Positions 36,506 through 48,765 of a stretch of DNA of 64,000 bases are shown here, piece after piece. The position numbers were made by a program, and so were the translations under genes. This DNA comes from Liolophura sinensis. Lineage: Eukaryota; Mollusca; Polyplacophora; Chitonida; Chitonidae. Within the stretch, counting starts at the first letter, position 1; every line of letters starts with the position of its first letter. The DNA lies in assembly GCF_032854445.1 (NCBI RefSeq), contig NC_088305.1:25739026-25803025 (forward strand). Direction: 5' to 3'. Below the pieces are notes generated by a model. That model made no database searches. It was not told the origin of the DNA and worked only from the letters and a program-made list of their open reading frames with translations.

Positions 36506-38044
36506 ATTCACTATTTTGCAGTATATCATATTGAAAAATTTTACTTTTTGACGACTAAGGTTGAAAAGAGCGCGAAATCGTTAATATTTGTTGGTATGTA
36601 GAATGCTTCAGAGAACTTCGAAACTGACAGTATAAGTACAAAAACACAGTGTTCGAATTACTCGCAAATGCTGCAGCATGGCCTCATGGGTAACCGTTAT
36701 GCACGTGACACGTGGTGTGGTGAGTGTGGTGTAATCGAATTCTCCTCGCTATATACTCTATATTTTAAGAGGCAAATAAAGATCACAAAATATTACTTTT
36801 GATGCTGGAGGTTAGGTTTTTATGTGGGACGTCATCCAACCTTCCAATAACTTCCTTTCTAAGATCAATAGAACTCTGGGCAACTTAGTCACGGACGAAA
36901 TTCTAAGTCAAATACTGTAATCCTAAAGTTTTTGTGCTGGAGAAAAGGATTCGACTTGGACCGTTAGATACGATTCGAATGAATAAATAAATAAATCGCC
37001 TGGGTGGTTGGATCAAGCAGGCTCTGGGTACAGACAGATACAGAGTAGTCTGCTTTAGATAGTAAGATACGATATCCAGGGGAGGTCTAAGAAAGAATGG
37101 GTGGCAGGGGCCCTGTGGGTGATGATTTACCTATTCCAACTATCTTAACTACATGCTCGTGATGTCGCGCTACACTGAAGACTTGTAAATCAGATCGTGA
37201 TCCCAACCACGACTACCCACACGCTTGTCAACGCTTTAATTAAAGCCTTGTTTATTTAGAAGATAAATTGCTTTTTAACTATGTCATTTGTCCCCGTATC
37301 CATTCAGTAGATAAGTCATAGCTCAGATATTGTACAGATCCTCAAAGCTCTTCTGTGTCTCTAGACCAGACACCCGATAAAGACCCAATACAGGCCCATT
37401 GTGTGCTGTGTATGTATTACATATATTATGATCGTTATCTGTCATTATCTATTTCATTTGAAAGACAAAAGACACCGAAAAAAAGTGACCAGGGTAGCAT
37501 GCTGTAGCTAAAAGAATGCTGCAAGGATTTGGAGATAAATATGAATAAAAAAAAAAACTCGTAACGAAATACCTTTCAATCTTTTGTGTTTTCTGAATAG
37601 GCGAGGGTTGATTTAGCGATGTCCACGAGTAAGTGGAGCCAAGTGGATCGTTGTAATTCTTGTCAAGTCTCGTACATTGCCTGTATAGGTGAGCGGACTT
37701 CGCGAAGAAGTAGTAGACATTGGACGTTAACGGGGAGAAGTGGACTTTAAGTCCACATTGTTATGCCGTGATGTGCTTTTACGGGGAATACCCGTCAGGC
37801 ATATTTATACAAGAACGTCTTATGACTGTCTTTGTATAAACACGTGTACCATAAAAATGTAGTTTTCTTCAAAATTATTTGGTGTGTTGTTTTAGTATAA
37901 TTTAGAAATTGGTATGATATGTGGTGGATTTGGTTGATATCAGGTAAATCTGAATCAGGCAGAAATGTCTTAAAACGTTTATCAAATCGTTATAATAATC
38001 CAAAGATAAACAACAAAAGTGACAATATATGGAAGATAGAAGAC
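36506..38044. other. Intron 1, unique DNA
   Basis: No gene or dispersed family recognised. Confidence 0.4.
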
Positions 38045-38138
38045 TATAGTTACAGCATGGAGAGTAAAACCAGAGCAGCGAAGACCGTGTGATAATTGGT
38101 CACACATAACCGATGACATCCGCTCTCTTCATCATTTA

Positions 38139-38339
38139 TTTATTTACTAATTTGATTGGTGTTTTACGGCGTACTCAAGAATATTCCAATTATACGACGG
38201 CGGCCAGCATTATGGTGGGTGGAAACCGGCCAGAGCCCGGGGGAAGCCCACGACCATCCGCATGTTGCTGCAAGACCTTCCCACGTACGACCGGAGAGGA
38301 AGCCAGCATGAGCTGGACTTGAACTCATAGCGACCGCAT
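38139..38339 (-). mobile_element. SINE family A, 5'-truncated, perfect 13-bp TSD, nested in D
   Basis: The A element in antisense lies between perfect copies of TCTTCATCATTTA at 38126-38138 and 38340-38352. It retains tail and body up to GACTTGAACTCATAGCGACC and lacks the outer tRNA-like head. Confidence 0.92.
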
Positions 38340-38394
38340 TCTTCATCATTTACTTCAGCTGTGGTTTTAATAGGCTTCCAAGGTGAACACCTTA

Positions 38395-38651
38395 ATTTAT
38401 TTATTTATTTGATTGTTGTTTTACGCCGTACTCAAGAATATTTCCCTTATTCGACGGCGGCTAGTATTAGGGTGGGAGGAAACCGAGTAGAGCCCGTGGG
38501 AAACCCACGACCATCCGCAGGTTGATGCAGACCTTCCCACGTACGGCTGGATAGGAAGCCAGCATGAGCTGGACTTGAACTCACAGCGACCGCATTGGTG
38601 AGAGGCGCCTGGGTCATTGCGCCGTGCTAACGCCCTGGACCACAGAGGCTT
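38395..38651 (-). mobile_element. SINE family A, full length with tRNA-like head
   Basis: This is the best-preserved complete A. In sense it reads from GCCTCTGTGGTCCAGGGCGT (A-box region) through GAGTTCAAGTCCAGCTCATG (B-box region) and CCGGTTTCCTCCCACC-like body to the (AAAT)n tail. Weak flanking similarity (GTGAACACCTT and GTGAACGCTTT) may be an old duplication. Confidence 0.85.
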
Positions 38652-38760
38652 GTGAACGCTTTCAATTTACCTCAGATAAGGTTTTATTCAAACTGCTCAC
38701 GTAAATGATTAAAATGGAACCAGATTAAATGTCCCCTAGCACTATTACTGTGTTAGTGCT

Positions 38761-39960
38761 AGGGATTGTGTTGAACGTTGTTTTGGTCTGACGTTTATTG
38801 AAGCGGAACATTCATGTTGGTTGACGACTGGTATATGAATGTCGTCTTCAAGGTCTAGGCTCAGAACTGATATCAAATATTCAATAAATGAAAGTGATGT
38901 TTTTGTCAAATGAATGAGTTTCCAAGAACAAATGGTTTAAAAGCACATGTGATTTCAATGAAAATATGAAAATAATAATTCGATGAGTTATCATTGGAAC
39001 AAGCACTATATCAGTATGTGCGCATGTAACCGACCTCAGTAAAATCATAAATACATTGGACTGAAGGTATAAGATATTGTCATAACTAGTTTTTCTTAGT
39101 CTGTCTCACGTTGCTCTCTCCTACTTACCCTATTTTGTTTTAAAACCAGAGGTGGATGCCTCATGGAGTGGCCTGGATTGTCCATGGGGTCATGTTTTGA
39201 CAAACACTATAGACACAAATACCTGCGTCGCTATGTAGTAGCGAGATAGACGGGAGTACAAACCCATTCAGAACCAGAACATGCCGGTGACCCAAGTAGG
39301 TCAAAACACATATCTGTTGCCAAAAACTAGACTGAGTAACTTTCAGTATTGTATATATCTTAAGATGCCACTGGATAACAAGGGTTGGAGTGTATGCTGT
39401 AAACGGGATGTGCATCACCATATTAACTGCTATATTAAGACGGTGAATCAGTCGTCAAGTTCGACATTCGTACACAACTGATGGACCATTAACGGGCATT
39501 CAACGTCAATAATCGCACGGCCAGTTCTGAAACAACCTAAACGCTGTACTTTTATGTCTTAGATATTGATACGCGCTTAGAACGATATGATACGGGCTTA
39601 TGATTCGAAAACTAAGCTAAAACTAACACAAGTGATTATTTAAACCGTTTTCTTGAAAATGCTTTAAACTAAACCGAAGAATTGAATCACGCATCGCCTT
39701 GTATCTTTTGTTGTCGTTTCCACAAAACTCTACTTTATGAAGCTTTTCAGTGGAAATGGAGATATAAGTGACCATTATAACTCTGATTATGACTTTCCAA
39801 AATGTTCAACATCATAATATGATTGTTCAACATTGAATTATGATTGCTCAATTGTGAGTTAGGTCATTTTGGAAATTAGTAATACTGTTTTTGACTTGGA
39901 TTGTTCAGGTTTTGAAGAATAGTGCACATATTATGTGGGGATGCTTTGATATGACAATAT
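38761..39960. other. Intron 1, unique DNA
   Basis: Contains short repeats on ATGATTGTTCAACATTGAAT (about 39810-39855). No gene. Confidence 0.4.
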
Positions 39961-40099
39961 GACTGAGTGAGCGAGTGAGCGAGTGCTTGGGGTTTAAGCA
40001 CTTAACAATTTTTCAGTCATATGACGATGAAGGGAATCCTTAGTGTGCATGTGATGTGCCTCCTTGTGGCAGGACGGATTTCCACCGCTCTGTTATCTA
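39961..40099 (-). mobile_element. SINE family B, 3' part
   Basis: GTGCTTGGGGTTTAAGCAC, TTTTCAGTCATATGACGATG and TTTCCACCGCTCTGTTATCT, antisense. It stops abruptly at CTAGTG and continues as SINE A. Confidence 0.8.
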
Positions 40100-40155
40100 G
40101 TGTGAAGCATTCTTGAGTACGGCGTCAAACACCAATCAAATAAATAAATAAATCA
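40100..40155 (+). mobile_element. SINE family A, 3' end fused to SINE B
   Basis: TGAAGCATTCTTGAGTACGG and ACACCAATCAAATAAATAAA follow the B fragment with no spacer. Confidence 0.75.
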
Positions 40156-40660
40156 ACAGTGCAATATGATTTTCTCACAAAGAATTAAAATTTTCCAACA
40201 TTTCCAGCTTCATGTTCTGTATAAAATGAATAATATCTTCTATCTAAATATTATCTTCAACACTGGATTTTTTGCCTTAGGTTGTACACGTTTTAGCTGA
40301 TGAACAGTACATGAACTATTTAGCGCACGTAAGGTGAGTAAGGCGTAGCCAAGTTAAGACCTAAGTAGCTTAGCGATTTGTTCATCGCTAGATTTCCCCA
40401 GCTGTACAAACACCAGGATGACTGGGTTGTCAAAAGTAACTCTGTGATCTCTTGTTAAACGTTATACAAGGGGCGAGTCAAGATGGTTTGTTGTGTTCTC
40501 AAACAAATCCACGACAAATAAACATACAGCGTGATGCAGAGTTACCTTGATTCAAGAAGCATAAACATTCTGTAATAGGAGATTGGAATTCACGTAGATT
40601 ACACTTATCTGGGTTTTACGCTATAATTTTGAATTTTACCGTCGTTGTGTAGTGTGAAAC

Positions 40661-40699
40661 GGCGGGGGTGGGGTGGGGTGGGGTGGGGGTGGGGGGTGT
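40661..40699 (+). repeat. G-rich tract (GGGGT)n
   Basis: Six runs of four or more G separated by single T, a sequence expected to form a G-quadruplex on the + (coding) strand of intron 1. Confidence 0.75.
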
Positions 40700-40904
40700 T
40701 AGTCACCGTAGTTAGGGACCTACGAATTTCCTTATTTAAAGCTCTAACCAAGGGAAACTGGATTGAACTTGGTTAAGATATCATTGTCATAGTCAGTAGA
40801 CTTCCGGTCACCGTGTTTGGCCACAGAAGGCCCTTTATATCATTAATCATATTAACCAGTGGAATGAGAAGTAAGTTTTCGACCGGATGCTTAAAACCAT
40901 GACA

Positions 40905-41225
40905 AATGGTCCCTTTGCATTGTTTTAATGTTATTGTATGTTAAATGTGATGACGACACAACATTTTGAGTAATCTTAGACCAGTGACGTCTAACAAATT
41001 GCAACTGACGTCACTGCCTTTCTTTTTGCCTAGTTCTGCTTATGCCATGGTGCTAGGGGCGTGTAAGATGTATTTATGTATTTACATGAACAGTCAGAAT
41101 AAAAGGCTGAGAGAGGTAAATTGGTAAGAGGCTGTATTTTACCTGTTACGTATGAGCATTTGCCAGCCATCACACTGTCGTCACTGTTTTGGATTTACTC
41201 TCTATTTTGTATAGTCTTACAAATT
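40905..41225 (+). mobile_element. Element D copy, near complete
   Basis: In order: AATGTGATGACGACACAACA, CTTAGACCAGTGACGTCTAA, GTTCTGCTTATGCCATGG, TTTACATGAACAGTCAGAAT, GCATTTGCCAGCCATCACAC. Confidence 0.85.
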
Positions 41226-42514
41226 ATGATTATAATCCGAAATTCACTTGCGTCAAACCCGTCAGATACTAGGGAAGAAATACACCTACGTTGTCATTGT
41301 ATCCGCGGAATGTGTACGCTCCAGCGAATTTCGGCGATCGAGACGATGGAGATGACCAACCAATCACCTTTGACGTTTTGTTTGTGTCACATGGTTTACT
41401 ATGTGGCATGACATAACCTACTGACCACGATCAACGGAAAAATCCGTCGTAGTGTGTCGCTTCAAATATAGTCAGCGTATTTCGCGGGCGATTAAGTTCG
41501 TGCCTACGAGCGAAAAAATCCGCCTAGTTTGTCCCACTCCCACTGGCTTAACACTCGGTCTGATGCTAATTAGACGAATATAGCCCCGATAACATTAAAT
41601 GAGGATATATATTCAAGATAGAAGGCGGAGGGTTAGATGGAGTATCAAAGATATTATGCAGGTTTTCAATTTTCAATCTGTAAGATGACTTTGTATTCAT
41701 CAGAAAAGCTCTTTGACAGATCATCTGTCAATTGATCGGTCAGATACGCAGTATCGCACTCAATGCGTTACTTACGTTCGAATCATTTTCATGTTAATGA
41801 TTGGAGAACTGCCAGTATCAGTTAGAAATATCATTTGTCAGTGTCTCCACCCACATAATCATTTATCAATCGGTGCAATTATATTGTTTGTTTGTAAGTG
41901 TACAAGACCCCAAAAACTCTCTCTCTTCAGAAACACTCGGGCTTGTTTTATATCCCTTCCCCCACCACCGACACTAGACAGGTATAGATTTAAGTCTGCA
42001 TACCCCATGTCATTAAATGGATTACAGAACGCTGTAGAGCAGAGAGAGTTAAACCAAACCCACAACAGCGAAGCTATGAGAATTGGTATCTGGTTATTTA
42101 TTACTAGTGAAATAAAGGTCATAATTTGCAAATTATAACACTGATCATTCACGCTACGTTCACCCCGCCGCCCTGCCCCCCCCCCCCAAAAAAAAACAAC
42201 AACAACACAACAACACAACAACAAAAAACGATGCATTCCGCAAAGCCAGCGTTCTTAAGCAAGAGAATAAGAATATGGATGTGTGTTATTCGTATACAGT
42301 AAAATCGAGAGTTCTGAAACAATGCGAGGCGTAATCTGTTGCACGCCAACCCTATAACTATTGTATCACACATAACTTACAGTTAGGAAAACCTTGGTAG
42401 GTTTCAGTTATATTTATATCCAGAAATTGTGCCAGTTTTATATGGATATTAACTCACGTTCTTTAGACAGATCATTGAGTAAATGTTACGGTAAAACTTA
42501 AAGCTAATGCTGAA
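41226..42514. other. Intron 1, unique DNA
   Basis: Contains a poly-C run followed by (CAACA)n-like sequence at 42165-42230. The chance frames overlap this low-complexity DNA. Confidence 0.4.
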
Positions 42515-42795
42515 TATAATTAAAGACATGCAGCATAGAGAGTAAAAAAAAAAGAGCAGTGACGACTGTGTGATAGCTGGCAAATGGCCACACGTAACCG
42601 GTGAAATACAGCCTCTTCAATTTACCTCAGTCAGGGGTTTATTCTAACTGTTCATACAAATGCAGAAAAAGTAGCAGTTTACACGCCCCATAGCAACATG
42701 GCTTAAACAGAAAATCAGGTAAAAAAAACTGCAGTGATGTTAATTTATTAGATGTCACTGGCCTAGAATTACCCAAAGTTTTGTCCGGTGTGTTC
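42515..42795 (-). mobile_element. Element D copy, near complete
   Basis: AATATAATTAAAGACATGCA to CACTGGCCTAGAATTACCC in full D order, antisense. Confidence 0.85.
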
Positions 42796-43899
42796 GCGGA
42801 CTTTTGAAGAAAATGGTTACATTTAAACACAAGGTCATTTGGTGCACGTCACAGGCTAATCTGGTTTGCCGACTCATGACTTTGCTAATGGCGCTCATCG
42901 GTATCGGGCAACTTAAGGTCAGGAGAACCCTGATCTATCTTGTGCTAATGCTATGAGAGATGGGAAATGCTACGTGAAGTCTTGAAAATTACGTTCTCTT
43001 GAGAGAATAGTGATGAACTTCAAAGCCAAGTTTCTTTTGACCTTGATATACTTACCATTTTTCCAGTTAACACTTGCAGTTACACTTGTAATTCAAGTCA
43101 TTCGGTGCACTTGGCAGAATTATCTTGGAATACCTTTCTTTTCATATTTGAAGGAATTGAAATTATACTAGTTTGCTTTACTGGGTCTTAGAAACATATT
43201 AACCTAATGAATTCGTGATTCGCGTCAAACATGTTGGCATTAGCTCACTTTACTTTGTTTAATGAAGCTGTTGCGGCTTGGCGGATTTCAGCGTCGATGT
43301 TTACAATGTGCTGCTTCACTTAAACGTCTTACCGTAGACACTTGATATGACACCCATCTCATGCAGTCAGCATGTTGAATCCAGACATTCCTATATCAGC
43401 CGTCGTCCATATCATTATAACGGAAGATGTCGAGTGTAATTCAAGACGAGTGACCTTTACAACGTTGCATTTGGTATCATTGCATTTTGTTTTTACCAAA
43501 CTATACCACAGCCGTCACTGCTCTTATTTTATTGACTGTCTGATTTGACAATAAGATGAGATTTCATACCGCACATAAACCAGGGATGTATTTGTACTTC
43601 ATCCTCATGAAGCATTCGCAGTTCTTGTCATGCATGCATGACAATGTCATACATTGTGTGTTTCCCGCTTGCTAATCTCTAACTGTCTTCGTGCTGTATA
43701 TCGACAATGAAGATATTATTTTTCACTGACACGTAAGAAAGTAAGCCTTTACTAGCTTTGAGGAGTTCGATTTGCTCAAAGCGACTTTCCTAAACGGTAT
43801 CCTTTCTCTTTGAAACCTGCCCGAATAAATCGTCGATATCCAATTTAAAGCCTTTGTCTATCACAAGCTTAAATCCCTTCAGACAAAGTGTGTCCTTGT
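42796..43899. other. Intron 1, mostly unique DNA
   Basis: A very degenerate D-like stretch at about 43440-43560. No coding signal. Confidence 0.35.
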
Positions 43900-44430
43900 G
43901 ATGTTCGGGTAATAAAAGACGATAACAGGCACGCGGGGAGCTTTTGATATTTTCAATTATTGTTTAATTTCACGTTTTGCTAATTAACTCGAGGTGTCAT
44001 CCGGGCATATTGATTTCGTGTGCGCTCTTCTTTGATGGAGGTACATAAAGCTTTGATGAGATGGCACGCATGGCCATCAATGCGTGCGAAAGGCGGTGGT
44101 ACAAGTCGTCTTTTTGCGGGCTTAACGATCCAATCGGGAGACGTAAAATCGTCCGGGACAGCTCTGGTGTGATCGGATAGCGATTACGTCCCTTTCTTGA
44201 CGATAAATTATTGACACAACAAGACGCCGCAATAAGATCAAAGAGAAGTGCTTCGTGTAGTGGCAATGGTTTGAACGGGCTTCCATCGGCCTGGGAAACG
44301 GTCTAATGTTTGCCGGTCTTTATTAAGATCGTCCAACCGGGCAAGCGACACGTTTGCATAAAAAGCCAACGTCCCTAAAATACCGTGGATGAAAGCCACG
44401 TCTCTGCACATTGACATACCCGATTAAAAG
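43900..44430. promoter_or_regulatory. Unique GC-balanced block in intron 1, candidate regulatory element
   Basis: This block has visibly more even base composition than its surroundings, no dispersed repeat and no homopolymer runs. An 89-codon antisense frame is present but has no recognisable domain or splice support. Such composition in a long first intron would suit a constrained non-coding element. That is inference. Confidence 0.3.
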
Positions 44431-44690
44431 GTCTTTATTGAAGACGCACGGCTATTTCGTAGATTCACATCTTTTCACGACCAAAATACACAACTGGCAG
44501 TACAGCTGCAGATAAAATACGGCAAGTACGCTTACTTCGTGGCTGTCAGATGGACGAAGTTTACTTTGATGGTACGGTTGGAGCTTCATAAAGTCAGTTC
44601 ACCCAAGAGATTGACTGTATATGGAGTAAATCATGCACCGCCCTTCGCATGGTACCCTATAAACCTTTTAACTTAGAGTCGCAACCGGGG

Positions 44691-44941
44691 GCTTCCGTGG
44701 CCTAAATGGTTAGCATGTTATCGCAGCTCATTGGCCGAGGAGCCTATCATCAATGCGGCTGCTTTGAGTTCAAGTCAACCTCATGCTGGGTTCCACTCCG
44801 ATTGTATGTGTCGAGGTCTGCCGACAACCTACGGGATGGTCGTGGGTTTCCTCCCACCATGATGCTAGTCACCCTCCTATAAGTTAAATATTGACTATGT
44901 GAAATCACCAGTCAAACAAACAAACAAACAAATAAATAAGT
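44691..44941 (+). mobile_element. SINE family A, full length
   Basis: The tRNA-like head GCTTCCGTGGCCTAAATGGT and B-box-like GAGTTCAAGTCAACC are followed by GGTCGTGGGTTTCCTCCCAC. The tail is (CAAA)n then (TAAA)n. Confidence 0.85.
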
Positions 44942-45859
44942 AGATAAAATTGCAATCAAACTAGCGAGGGCTGGATTCGAACCTGCCGCCGCATTTGTCA
45001 GGGGTGGATTAACTCTCGCGAGTAGTTTTCTTAAAATATACTTATTATCTTCATAAGTGATACGCATGTGCATTCTGGCATGCTAATTTATATACACCAG
45101 AGGAGTTATGTTAATGGCATCTTATCATGTAGGAACGAAAAGTCACTTGGTATGTTATTGCGCCCCATGAGTTAAGCAGATTACTCATCTGGGTTAAGTA
45201 GGCCTCGGGCTTATATGAATATGAAGTAAAAGAGTTGTGGTGCATTCTAGGATGTTGTGACTAAACATCAGAAGGTATACACGTCGCTATTTCTTTGTAG
45301 CATCTAGGCCTCAAAACAGACATTGGAATACCAGGCCTCAACTAAAGTGAACGTTCCTGGTCAAAGCCACAAGGCCAATTACCAAGAACAACGTTCAACA
45401 GAAAACATCCAAAAACTCAAAAAGTATATATAGTATGAAATGAAGACGGATTTATTACAGACACAGACAGCAGTTTTAGCAGTGATGTTGGAATGAAATA
45501 TGTAATGAGATCGTGCTAATATATGCGTAAGTGGTTGATTATCAAAATATGTGTCTCAGTTGCGCTTTAAATTGCAACTATTCATATACCGGTGTTCAAC
45601 GTGGCGATATAATTCAACACGATGAATAGACAGACACACCCCTCCCCCCCGCCCCAAAGCCCCTGGTTGCGGCGAATTATGGACACAGTCTGAGACAACA
45701 ATAATTTAGGCATCTCAGGTAAAAATCATTTCAGATGAAGGTATTATACCAAATTTGTAAAATTGCTTAAACCAAACTTGGTGAAGCTTGGTCTTCGGAT
45801 GATGGAGCATACGATGATATAGGTACGTCGTAGTTTACTTCTTCAACATGGACGTAAAT
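44942..45859. other. Intron 1, unique DNA
   Basis: An antisense SINE-like head (GGCTGGATTCGAACCTGCC) at about 44970 has no identifiable body. The rest is unremarkable. Confidence 0.4.
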
Positions 45860-46125
45860 ATAATACAAAAGACTAGAGTTAAGAAAGTGTGATAGTTGGC
45901 AAAAGATTTTTCGCGAATAACAGCTGCAGTATATAGCCTTTGTCAGTTTATTTCAGGTGTGGTTTTATTTTAACTGTCCACATAAATGGTTTCAAACCAG
46001 AAACTTTTACGGTCCCTAGCACTAGGCGTATGAGCAGAATTAGGGGGAAAAGCCGAGTTATGTTAATAGCAATTTGCTAGACGACAATATAAGACGTCTA
46101 AAATTACTCAGAATGGTTTATGCAA
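45860..46125 (-). mobile_element. Element D copy
   Basis: GTGTGATAGTTGGCAAAAG, GTGGTTTTATTTTAACTGTC and AGTTATGTTAATAGCAATTT in D order, antisense. Confidence 0.75.
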
Positions 46126-47124
46126 TATAGAAGACTGCAGTATATAGAGTCGGCCTGACACCTTTGGCTTTTGCCGTGGCATTGTTTGTGCAATCGCGGG
46201 TGTGGTATCTCTAAAAGAACTGTTCTATGTCAGGCGTAAACTACCGAGAAACCAGGATGAAGGGGTAGGCTTCCCATTCATTCCTCAGAACTCACAAAAT
46301 TCCCCAAAGTTACTGTATACGACGCGAGAGTCGATGCTAAATGGCATTAAAATCTTCATAGTTGCCGACGAACGATCGTACACCTGCTGTGAAGGAGATA
46401 CTATGCCAGCAATTCGGGACAATTTCTGTAGATAAGGAAGCCGACTTCTATTGTCAGCGAGTCAAAGGTGGATTAAAATAATCGGCCTGGATCAGGAAAA
46501 AGTGACTATCAAAAGGTCTGCGTCTTTGTAGTCAACCTCTGTGTCGGTGTCTGCCTGCTTGATTCGGTTTTGAGATCTGAGTATTGAGTAATCTCGTCTA
46601 AATCCCCCTCAACCACGCGACATTTTCAGCTAATTCTCGGATTCCTGCCTGTTTTAAGACGTAATGTCCTAGTCCGTGGATCCTTGATTGGTGTTTGGGT
46701 GAGTAGGTTCTAACGTTGACATGACATTGCCGCCATGATTAGGAACTCCGTGGTTTATATATTAAACGCAAGACTTGCCGAAATGAACACATGTACTTAA
46801 CAGCCTGTCGACTATACATACAGGTATTGATGTCCCTTATAATGGTTTTTGCGCTTTGGCTGTCTGACATATAGGCTTGTTTGAATGCATAACTGTGTCT
46901 AGACTTGATAAAGAATATACTCTGTCTTAATGCATAATAAATATTTACGAGTTCTTTATATTGGATTCATAGATAACTTTACATTTGCGAACAATATTTT
47001 TCAATAAAGCAATGAAGCAGTCCAACACACCTAATTTTATTCTACCTGGATCCATAAAGAAATAATTACTGTTAAAGATTTTGCATGAATTTGTTAAAAT
47101 GTTGATGGATTATGACGCGAGACT
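46126..47124. other. Intron 1, unique DNA
   Basis: No gene or repeat family recognised. Confidence 0.4.
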
Positions 47125-47125
47125 G

Positions 47126-47235
47126 TATATTTATTTATTTATCTCATTGGTGTTTTACGCCGTACTCAAGAATATTTCACTTATACGATGGCGGCCAGCA
47201 TTATGGTGGAAGGAAACCGGGCAGAACCCGGGGGA
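47126..47235 (-). mobile_element. SINE family A, truncated, with short TSD
   Basis: The A tail and body in antisense end at AACCCGGGGGA. GCGAGACT at 47117-47124 and 47236-47243 is a probable target duplication. Confidence 0.8.
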
Positions 47236-47246
47236 GCGAGACTATA

Positions 47247-48615
47247 AATATCCTTATTCAACAACTTGGATGGAAATAGGCATTGTTTTATTTGACTGGG
47301 ATTTAACACTGTACTCGGGAATGTAACTGAAAGGCACAGCAGAACCAGCGAGAGCTGGATTCGAACGCGCGACCTTAAAGTTCACGGGGCTATTTTATGT
47401 ACGGGGAGGTGGACTCTTTAAAAGGAACTGTGAAACAAATGAAATGTCATCACGAATGGCATGTCTAGAATCTTAACTGGATTAGTGGGATTGGATGTGT
47501 TACTCAATCACCACCGTGCATTTTGAAGTAATTACCTCACGTTTTTATACTACATAGGCTCCGAATGAAATACAGTGCTGAATGTTCCTTTCATCTATGT
47601 CAATTTCCCTGCTTCAAACATAAAGTTTCATGTATTACAGGCTCCTTAATTCTAAAATGGCTAATATCGCGAATTGGTCAGCTATCACGTCTTGAGATGT
47701 CTAGTCGCCATGATATGGCTGAAATATTGCCGATGTGGCGTTAAGCCATAATCATTCATTCATTCTTGAGATATCGTTTTTGAGTCTGAGCTGTTTATAG
47801 GTCGAGACCTACGTTTACGTTTGCATTTTCGCCCAAAAACCCCAAACCCCAAAAAAATCTGCCTAAAAAGTCACCAATAGAAGTAGATTATTGTACAGAA
47901 AATTAATCATTATCAACGTTCTGAAAATGAATCTGATGACCTTTCCGCGTCATAACCTTGTTCCCATTTTCGATCGGGATGGCGGTAGAGAACAGTTAGT
48001 GAGAAAAAGAAAACACATTTGAAGTCCGTGACACTTTTTCTCGTGGGTTGAAAACAAACTTTGCCAATTGCACACACGGTAACATTGACTGTAGCCCTAT
48101 GTTAATGAGTTACTGTTGATATTCCGGTTTGCTTTGCATTTCTAAAGTAAATATACACATGGTCAATGAACATAACTGAGTTCACTCTTGTCTGAGTTCA
48201 CTCTCAAAGCTCACATATTAATTCAGCTTAGGCATTTCTGCCTCTCGGAAAAGCGGTACATTTGCGTTGCAAGATAGAATGAGTGAAAAACCATAAAGAA
48301 ACAGGTAAATACATACAGGGTGAATTACAAGTATTTGAAGATACAAGTATATGAAGATGAACTGTATAATACCAAAATATTCACAACATATAGGCAAAGT
48401 AGAAACTTTGGCTCATTGCTCTCAAAGTTCAGATCACAGATATTCATAGTCTCTCGGACAAGGCTTGACGTTGACGTACCAGCCATAAATCTCCGCGAAG
48501 ATCCATGGCTGGTCGACGTATAGGTCTCCTTTTCACCTCACAGTAATGACAATTGAACCTCTCAGAGGATGGGTCAAAGTGCATGTCTGCTTGGCCGTAC
48601 TCAACGTCTTGTGGT
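47247..48615. other. Intron 1, unique DNA
   Basis: An antisense SINE-like head (GAGAGCTGGATTCGAACGCG) at about 47350. Otherwise no feature. Confidence 0.4.
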
Positions 48616-48617
48616 AC

Positions 48618-48765
48618 TTATTTGATTGGTGTTTCACGCCGTACTTAAGAATATTTCATTTTTGCGACGGCGATCAGCATTAATAGAGGTGACAAAAAAA
48701 CGGACCGAGCTCAGGGGAAATCCATGACCATCCGCACATTGCTGACAGATCTTCCCGCATATGCC
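48618..48765 (-). mobile_element. SINE family A, truncated
   Basis: TTGATTGGTGTTTCACGCCG to ACAGATCTTCCCGCATATGC, antisense, with many substitutions. Confidence 0.75.

Larger units (their letters stand above)
38045..38760 (-). mobile_element. Element D copy interrupted twice by SINE A
   Basis: D antisense pieces at 38045-38138 (GCATGGAGAGTAAAACCAGA), 38340-38394 and 38652-38760 (TTTACCTCAGATAAGG to CCCCTAGCACTATTAC) are separated by two A insertions. The second and third pieces partly repeat each other, so this D copy may have carried a local duplication before insertion. Confidence 0.75.

Noticed and set aside
43997-44266. 89-codon antisense frame as an exon
   Set aside because: No recognised domain and no matching splice partner. 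Kept only as a candidate regulatory block.
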